A stretch of 64,000 bases of DNA, taken from contig JAWPHD010004477.1 of the NCBI GenBank assembly GCA_037043455.1, forward strand, positions 123,086 through 187,085, written 5' to 3'. Positions within the stretch are counted from its first letter, which is position 1; the number at the start of each line of letters is the position of its first letter. The translations under genes and the position numbers were made by a program. Below are positions 57,432 through 64,000 of the stretch, piece by piece. This DNA is from Cyrtodaria siliqua. Its lineage: Eukaryota > Mollusca > Bivalvia > Adapedonta > Hiatellidae. The notes beneath the pieces are model-generated. The model ran no database searches. It saw only the letters and a list, made by a program, of their open reading frames with translations, and had not been told where the DNA came from.

Positions 57432-58269
57432 GTAAACTATCCATGTTCTTTTGGTCAGTTTGAAGAAAAAACACAAAAAAATCTATTTTTAAAGCCCTAA
57501 CCTGCAAATAATGCATAATTTGTGTAAACCAACTAACAGTTATGTATATATCTAAACAAAAGGTGTTTTAAGTATGTTAAGTACATACTATTTATAAATA
57601 GATGTAGGCAACACAATGTCCCTATGGTAATGTTCATCTCTATGTGTTGTTACTGTCTTCATCACCGTTATTTTTAGCTTGTCTGTTTTTGAAAAAACAA
57701 AAGATTGAGTATCATAATCACTTGACCCCGTTTGTGTCTTCGCATCCCCTGGGTAATGTTTTGTATGTACCGGTAAGCTTGTATCTCAGGAACTACTAAA
57801 CAGATTGAAACTCCACACATGTCTTCAGGATCATTAGACACTTGGGCTAAGCCTAGTATAACATGTTGTTGTCAAACTTGGAAAGTTATTTACTTTAATA
57901 GCAAAATTCTTCAATGAAATCATGAGGATGATCTCAATGACAAACTTTGTTTCCTTTATGAATAATGAATTAACTCTTTATTTGATACTCCAGTTTTGGG
58001 GTTTGGCCTGGCTGGTTAAAGCCTTTTATATTGTGTCTATAGCATTTGGATTCTTAAAATATGAAAATAAGTTTTATATATATATATACCTTGTTGTCGG
58101 GTTTAGAAACGGTGTAGACATGTTGTAAAATTTGGCTGTTGTTGGTGGGATAGCTACTCTAATAAGGGATCTAAATGCGCAATATACATGTATACTAATC
58201 ACTCCGAGTGTAGGTTTGGAATCTGACCTGAAAAGTAGACTTGAAAAAAAAACTGAATAAAAATGTAAA

Positions 58270-58415
58270 GTTTCTATCCTGCCATAAACAGGCAAGTTTC
58301 TCTCCTGCCATAAACAGGCAGGTTTCTCTCCTGCCATAAACAGGCAAGTTTCTATCCTGCCTTAAACAGGCAAGTTTCTATCCTGCCATAAACAGGCAAG
58401 TTTCTATCTGCCATA
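58270..58415. repeat. 26-bp tandem repeat (5.6 units)
   Basis: Units of exactly 26 bp start at 58270, 58296, 58322, 58348, 58374 and 58400. Each contains the CCTGCC-ATAAA-CAGG hairpin. The last is cut at CTGCCATA, where the 1,771-bp array begins. Confidence 0.95.
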
Positions 58416-59067
58416 GGGGGCACTCCACAGTTTAATGTACATTTCTCAATCATCAAACCCATGACAAGCCCTTAGCCTGAATCCTTGAGCAAAAATAAAT
58501 CACATCATCATTGTGTCATACATTTCTTAGAAGACAATACAATTACCCATGTTTCCATACCAAATAAAAGTATCAAAAAGCATTTTCTGTACAACTTTAG
58601 TCCCATTTCTTTAAGATTACCCCACCCCTCAAAACATGTTAAAAAACCAATTTTAGCAATATTTCAAATGTCAATAAATAAAAATAAAAAATTTTCCTAC
58701 ACATATCAGGGTCATGTCTGCACTCATAATGCTCTTGCATATCAGGAAATGCTAAGCTTTACATACCGAGTCCGGCGTTTTAAAAAGTTATTCCATGCTG
58801 AACTCCCCGTGATAGAAAATCAGCCATTTCACCTATTTTTAGAAAGTTTTGGATTGGTTCACATTTTTCTATTTATAGACTCCAAAAAACCCAAAGAATG
58901 CATATTCCAATACACCAAAATAAACTTAGAAGTACTCAAAACTGAAAACAACATCAAACATGTGCTTCATAATTATTATAAATACCATTCATGGACCTAA
59001 AAGATGCTTAGTTGATTTCTTTCTGATTTACACCATGGACATTCATGCGAAACTGAGGAGTGCCCCC
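58416..59067 (+). mobile_element. 652-bp TTAA-type DNA transposon (unit 1)
   Basis: Left end GGGGGCACTCCACAGTTT, right end AAACTGAGGAGTGCCCCC (17 of 18 match), with TTAA following the right end at 59068-59071. In units 2 and 3 TTAA also precedes the left end (60183-60186, 61954-61957). In unit 1 it is replaced by CCATA from the 26-bp repeat. TTAA targets suggest the piggyBac superfamily. The only internal frame is the 171-codon ORF, much too short for a piggyBac transposase. Confidence 0.8.
58485..59000 (+). CDS. 171-codon orphan ORF inside the TTAA transposon (unit 1)
   Basis: A single open frame of 171 codons fills most of the transposon. It begins at TTG; an in-frame ATG at 58461 is separated from it by a TAG at 58473, and that TTAG could instead be a splice acceptor. 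The first internal ATG is at about residue 63. The product is basic and rich in His, Lys and Phe: SHHHCVIHFLEDNTITHVSI, RLPHPSKHVKKPILAIFQMS, FTYRVRRFKKLF, HLFLESFGLVHIFLFIDSKK, and a Tyr-rich end HNYYKYHSWT. There is no signal peptide, zinc-finger spacing or DDE triad. At about 65% AT such a run is unlikely by chance (rough estimate a few per million per start). It may be an exon captured by the transposon or an unrecognised element protein. Function unknown. Confidence 0.4.
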   Translation: MSKNKSHHHCVIHFLEDNTITHVSIPNKSIKKHFLYNFSPISLRLPHPSKHVKKPILAIFQMSINKNKKFSYTYQGHVCTHNALAYQEMLSFTYRVRRFKKLFHAELPVIENQPFHLFLESFGLVHIFLFIDSKKPKECIFQYTKINLEVLKTENNIKHVLHNYYKYHSWT

Positions 59068-59394
59068 TTAAGGGAAAGTTGTCCGTTAATTTTTTTTTAA
59101 ACGCCCCTTTTTCCATTTCGCGAATTTATTCCGGACGTCTTGACATACGTATTATTGCGATTGTCCAAAAATTGGCCTAACAGCACCTTTTTAAGATAAC
59201 ACTGAAATAGCCTTTTTAACAGCTTTTTTGCAAACTTTTTTCTTTCGGTCTGTTTTTTTTTCCATAGCATGAAAAAGGTCTGAAATTTGCAATCAGAAGT
59301 CATTTCCACTCTAAAAAGTTGCCTCCTATAACCCGATTTATATAAAGCCGCTATCTTATGCGATTTATTTTTATTTTAACGCGACACGACATAA

Positions 59395-59417
59395 TGACGT
59401 CATGTGACATGACGTCA
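59395..59417. promoter_or_regulatory. Twin TGACGTCA palindrome (unit 1)
   Basis: TGACGTCA at 59395-59402 and again at 59410-59417 frame an almost perfect 23-bp palindrome. TGACGTCA is the full CRE/ATF consensus. It repeats at 61166 and 62937 in units 2 and 3. Regulatory use is inference. Confidence 0.4.
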
Positions 59418-59639
59418 CCCAACATGCTATTCTATGTTTAACGTCATTTTACTATGACATCAAAATACCATAGCAACCAGTACTTAAATGGGACATTACC
59501 ATTAGCAAACTGTACATATATTGAAACAGTGTTATGGCAAACCCAAGAATTACACCAATGGTTAGTTTTCAAATGGCAAAAAGCCCACCTCAAACTTAGA
59601 AAACCCTACTAAAATTGCATATACCAACCGCAAGACACA

Positions 59640-59970
59640 TGAGATCTTGAGATATCGCAAGTTAGATATCTCACGATAAGTTGCGATACACCTTGAGAAA
59701 TTGTAAGATATATCTCTATTTATTTTGTGATATCAATGACTCAAGACACATTGAGATATCTCAAGATAATTATCTCAAAACAAGTTAAGATACCTCAAGA
59801 CAGTTATCTCAAGATAACTTGAGATATATATTGAGATATCTTGAGACTAATTGAGATATCTCAATACAAATATCTCAATATAAATTGAGATATCTCAAGA
59901 TAAAATGTGATATCTCAACATGGAGTATCTCAAGATAAATTAGACATATATCGAGATATCTCAAGATACG
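59640..59970. repeat. GATATC palindrome field (unit 1)
   Basis: About fifteen occurrences of GAGATATCTC-like words, many extended to the 14-bp palindrome TTGAGATATCTCAA, are spaced irregularly over 330 bp with both half-sites (TATCTCAA and TTGAGATA) frequent. It recurs at 61411-61741 and 63182-63512. Confidence 0.9.
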
Positions 59971-60255
59971 GTGCATCGCGGAGTATTACAATATACATAT
60001 TTTACCGAGTTTTTCATAATCTGGGTTTCGTAGCAATGCGGGTTTGCCTTATCGACAAATTACATTCTAACCGAAGTAGTTCTCTTCGCAAACAAACCGA
60101 ATGGTAACAAACTTTGAAAATATGTTGAAATACAGACAAAAAATCCTTCATTTGACTGTTTTAGTAAAAAAAGGTTTGACCCTTAAGGGGGCACTCCACA
60201 GTTTAATGTACATTTCTCAATCATCAAACCCATGACAAGCCCTTAGCCTGAATCC

Positions 60256-60771
60256 TTGAGCAAAAATAAATCACATCATCATTGTGTCATACATTTCTTA
60301 GAAGACAATACAATTACCCATGTTTCCATACCAAATAAAAGTATCAAAAAGCATTTTCTGTACAACTTTAGTCCCATTTCTTTAAGATTACCCCACCCCT
60401 CAAAACATGTTAAAAAACCAATTTTAGCAATATTTCAAATGTCAATAAATAAAAATAAAAAATTTTCCTACACATATCAGGGTCATGTCTGCACTCATAA
60501 TGCTCTTGCATATCAGGAAATGCTAAGCTTTACATACCGAGTCCGGCGTTTTAAAAAGTTATTCCATGCTGAACTCCCCGTGATAGAAAATCAGCCATTT
60601 CACCTATTTTTAGAAAGTTTTGGATTGGTTCACATTTTTCTATTTATAGACTCCAAAAAACCCAAAGAATGCATATTCCAATACACCAAAATAAACTTAG
60701 AAGTACTCAAAACTGAAAACAACATCAAACATGTGCTTCATAATTATTATAAATACCATTCATGGACCTAA
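60256..60771 (+). CDS. 171-codon orphan ORF, unit 2
   Basis: Identical in predicted sequence to 58485-59000. Here the transposon has TTAA on both sides (60183-60186 and 60839-60842). Confidence 0.4.
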   Translation: MSKNKSHHHCVIHFLEDNTITHVSIPNKSIKKHFLYNFSPISLRLPHPSKHVKKPILAIFQMSINKNKKFSYTYQGHVCTHNALAYQEMLSFTYRVRRFKKLFHAELPVIENQPFHLFLESFGLVHIFLFIDSKKPKECIFQYTKINLEVLKTENNIKHVLHNYYKYHSWT

Positions 60772-62026
60772 AAGATGCTTAGTTGATTTCTTTCTGATTT
60801 ACACCATGGACATTCATGCGAAACTGAGGAGTGCCCCCTTAAGGGAAAGTTGTCCGTTAATTTTTTTTTAAACGCCCCTTTTTCCATTTCGCGAATTTAT
60901 TCCGGACGTCTTGACATACGTATTATTGCGATTGTCCAAAAATTGGCCTAACAGCACCTTTTTAAGATAACACTGAAATAGCCTTTTTAACAGCTTTTTT
61001 GCAAACTTTTTTCTTTCGGTCTGTTTTTTTTTCCATAGCATGAAAAAGGTCTGAAATTTGCAATCAGAAGTCATTTCCACTCTAAAAAGTTGCCTCCTAT
61101 AACCCGATTTATATAAAGCCGCTATCTTATGCGATTTATTTTTATTTTAACGCGACACGACATAATGACGTCATGTGACATGACGTCACCCAACATGCTA
61201 TTCTATGTTTAACGTCATTTTACTATGACATCAAAATACCATAGCAACCAGTACTTAAATGGGACATTACCATTAGCAAACTGTACATATATTGAAACAG
61301 TGTTATGGCAAACCCAAGAATTACACCAATGGTTAGTTTTCAAATGGCAAAAAGCCCACCTCAAACTTAGAAAACCCTACTAAAATTGCATATACCAACC
61401 GCAAGACACATGAGATCTTGAGATATCGCAAGTTAGATATCTCACGATAAGTTGCGATACACCTTGAGAAATTGTAAGATATATCTCTATTTATTTTGTG
61501 ATATCAATGACTCAAGACACATTGAGATATCTCAAGATAATTATCTCAAAACAAGTTAAGATACCTCAAGACAGTTATCTCAAGATAACTTGAGATATAT
61601 ATTGAGATATCTTGAGACTAATTGAGATATCTCAATACAAATATCTCAATATAAATTGAGATATCTCAAGATAAAATGTGATATCTCAACATGGAGTATC
61701 TCAAGATAAATTAGACATATATCGAGATATCTCAAGATACGGTGCATCGCGGAGTATTACAATATACATATTTTACCGAGTTTTTCATAATCTGGGTTTC
61801 GTAGCAATGCGGGTTTGCCTTATCGACAAATTACATTCTAACCGAAGTAGTTCTCTTCGCAAACAAACCGAATGGTAACAAACTTTGAAAATATGTTGAA
61901 ATACAGACAAAAAATCCTTCATTTGACTGTTTTAGTAAAAAAAGGTTTGACCCTTAAGGGGGCACTCCACAGTTTAATGTACATTTCTCAATCATCAAAC
62001 CCATGACAAGCCCTTAGCCTGAATCC

Positions 62027-62542
62027 TTGAGCAAAAATAAATCACATCATCATTGTGTCATACATTTCTTAGAAGACAATACAATTACCCATGTTTCCAT
62101 ACCAAATAAAAGTATCAAAAAGCATTTTCTGTACAACTTTAGTCCCATTTCTTTAAGATTACCCCACCCCTCAAAACATGTTAAAAAACCAATTTTAGCA
62201 ATATTTCAAATGTCAATAAATAAAAATAAAAAATTTTCCTACACATATCAGGGTCATGTCTGCACTCATAATGCTCTTGCATATCAGGAAATGCTAAGCT
62301 TTACATACCGAGTCCGGCGTTTTAAAAAGTTATTCCATGCTGAACTCCCCGTGATAGAAAATCAGCCATTTCACCTATTTTTAGAAAGTTTTGGATTGGT
62401 TCACATTTTTCTATTTATAGACTCCAAAAAACCCAAAGAATGCATATTCCAATACACCAAAATAAACTTAGAAGTACTCAAAACTGAAAACAACATCAAA
62501 CATGTGCTTCATAATTATTATAAATACCATTCATGGACCTAA
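62027..62542 (+). CDS. 171-codon orphan ORF, unit 3
   Basis: Identical in predicted sequence to 58485-59000. The partial fourth unit repeats its first ~67 codons (63798-64000) before the window ends. Confidence 0.4.
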   Translation: MSKNKSHHHCVIHFLEDNTITHVSIPNKSIKKHFLYNFSPISLRLPHPSKHVKKPILAIFQMSINKNKKFSYTYQGHVCTHNALAYQEMLSFTYRVRRFKKLFHAELPVIENQPFHLFLESFGLVHIFLFIDSKKPKECIFQYTKINLEVLKTENNIKHVLHNYYKYHSWT

Positions 62543-64000
62543 AAGATGCTTAGTTGATTTCTTTCTGATTTACACCATGGACATTCATGCGAAACTGAGG
62601 AGTGCCCCCTTAAGGGAAAGTTGTCCGTTAATTTTTTTTTAAACGCCCCTTTTTCCATTTCGCGAATTTATTCCGGACGTCTTGACATACGTATTATTGC
62701 GATTGTCCAAAAATTGGCCTAACAGCACCTTTTTAAGATAACACTGAAATAGCCTTTTTAACAGCTTTTTTGCAAACTTTTTTCTTTCGGTCTGTTTTTT
62801 TTTCCATAGCATGAAAAAGGTCTGAAATTTGCAATCAGAAGTCATTTCCACTCTAAAAAGTTGCCTCCTATAACCCGATTTATATAAAGCCGCTATCTTA
62901 TGCGATTTATTTTTATTTTAACGCGACACGACATAATGACGTCATGTGACATGACGTCACCCAACATGCTATTCTATGTTTAACGTCATTTTACTATGAC
63001 ATCAAAATACCATAGCAACCAGTACTTAAATGGGACATTACCATTAGCAAACTGTACATATATTGAAACAGTGTTATGGCAAACCCAAGAATTACACCAA
63101 TGGTTAGTTTTCAAATGGCAAAAAGCCCACCTCAAACTTAGAAAACCCTACTAAAATTGCATATACCAACCGCAAGACACATGAGATCTTGAGATATCGC
63201 AAGTTAGATATCTCACGATAAGTTGCGATACACCTTGAGAAATTGTAAGATATATCTCTATTTATTTTGTGATATCAATGACTCAAGACACATTGAGATA
63301 TCTCAAGATAATTATCTCAAAACAAGTTAAGATACCTCAAGACAGTTATCTCAAGATAACTTGAGATATATATTGAGATATCTTGAGACTAATTGAGATA
63401 TCTCAATACAAATATCTCAATATAAATTGAGATATCTCAAGATAAAATGTGATATCTCAACATGGAGTATCTCAAGATAAATTAGACATATATCGAGATA
63501 TCTCAAGATACGGTGCATCGCGGAGTATTACAATATACATATTTTACCGAGTTTTTCATAATCTGGGTTTCGTAGCAATGCGGGTTTGCCTTATCGACAA
63601 ATTACATTCTAACCGAAGTAGTTCTCTTCGCAAACAAACCGAATGGTAACAAACTTTGAAAATATGTTGAAATACAGACAAAAAATCCTTCATTTGACTG
63701 TTTTAGTAAAAAAAGGTTTGACCCTTAAGGGGGCACTCCACAGTTTAATGTACATTTCTCAATCATCAAACCCATGACAAGCCCTTAGCCTGAATCCTTG
63801 AGCAAAAATAAATCACATCATCATTGTGTCATACATTTCTTAGAAGACAATACAATTACCCATGTTTCCATACCAAATAAAAGTATCAAAAAGCATTTTC
63901 TGTACAACTTTAGTCCCATTTCTTTAAGATTACCCCACCCCTCAAAACATGTTAAAAAACCAATTTTAGCAATATTTCAAATGTCAATAAATAAAAATAA

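Larger units (their letters stand above)
58416..64000. repeat. 1,771-bp macrosatellite: three full units and a partial fourth
   Basis: Units start at 58416, 60187, 61958 and 63729, exactly 1,771 bp apart. By eye I see no difference between the copies; identical open frames recur at the same offsets. Each unit holds a 652-bp TTAA-type transposon, 5' end first, then about 1.1 kb of flanking DNA with a TGACGTCA pair and a GATATC palindrome field. The array lies after the last visible CWC25 exon, presumably in an intron, and leaves the window on the right. It is either a very recent or homogenised tandem amplification, or an assembly artefact. Confidence 0.95.

Noticed and set aside
59097..59309. 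70-codon minus-strand frame present in each macrosatellite unit
   Set aside because: It is short, Lys-rich over T-rich DNA, and repeated only because the units are identical. There is no independent support.

Overview
This window looks like nuclear DNA of a lophotrochozoan animal, most likely a bivalve mollusc. The evidence is AT-rich DNA, long introns with GT-AG splice sites, a secreted coiled-coil plus C1q gene of the kind expanded in bivalves, and dense TTAA-flanked MITEs, tRNA-derived SINEs, RT remnants and short-period satellites. The species cannot be named from sequence alone. No bacterial operon, CRISPR array, rRNA gene or intact canonical tRNA gene was seen.

Layout. 1-2.3 kb: a ~56-bp satellite split by a SINE, followed by a ~40-bp satellite. 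3.9-6.5 kb: a two-exon C1q-domain gene (+) with a decayed tandem copy of its 3' end. 7.8-28 kb: no convincing host gene; a TTAA MITE, paired dispersed repeats, T-rich and minisatellite DNA, a Penelope-like retroelement with a 1.6-kb tandem duplication, and a complete but frameshifted mariner inserted into that retroelement. A paralogous retroelement end at 10.5 kb preserves the pre-insertion site. 28.7-30.9 kb: a LINE remnant. 31-33 kb: palindromes, satellites and another TTAA MITE.

36.3-41.5 kb (-): a complete four-exon homologue of death-associated protein 1 (DAP, 108 aa), rebuilt from splice sites and family motifs. None of its exons is an obvious long ORF. 44.8 kb to the right edge (+): a homologue of the first-step splicing factor CWC25, with six exons visible and the 3' end beyond the window. 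The two genes are head to head, 3.2 kb apart, and the gap is filled by inverted SINEs and a CAGGG-ended transposon.

The CWC25 introns are heavily colonised: tandem 150-175-bp repeats and a long-TIR element (intron 3), a 2.2-kb palindromic 25/26-bp satellite (intron 4), a CAGGG-ended element (intron 5), and in the last visible intron a 1,771-bp macrosatellite present as three full copies plus a fourth partial one. Each macrosatellite unit carries a 652-bp TTAA-type transposon with a 171-codon open frame of unknown function, a twin TGACGTCA palindrome, and a field of TTGAGATATCTCAA palindromes. This array is the most unusual structure in the window.

The three host genes have unrelated roles (extracellular lectin-like recognition; autophagy or ribosome dormancy; pre-mRNA splicing). 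I see no sign that they work as one system.
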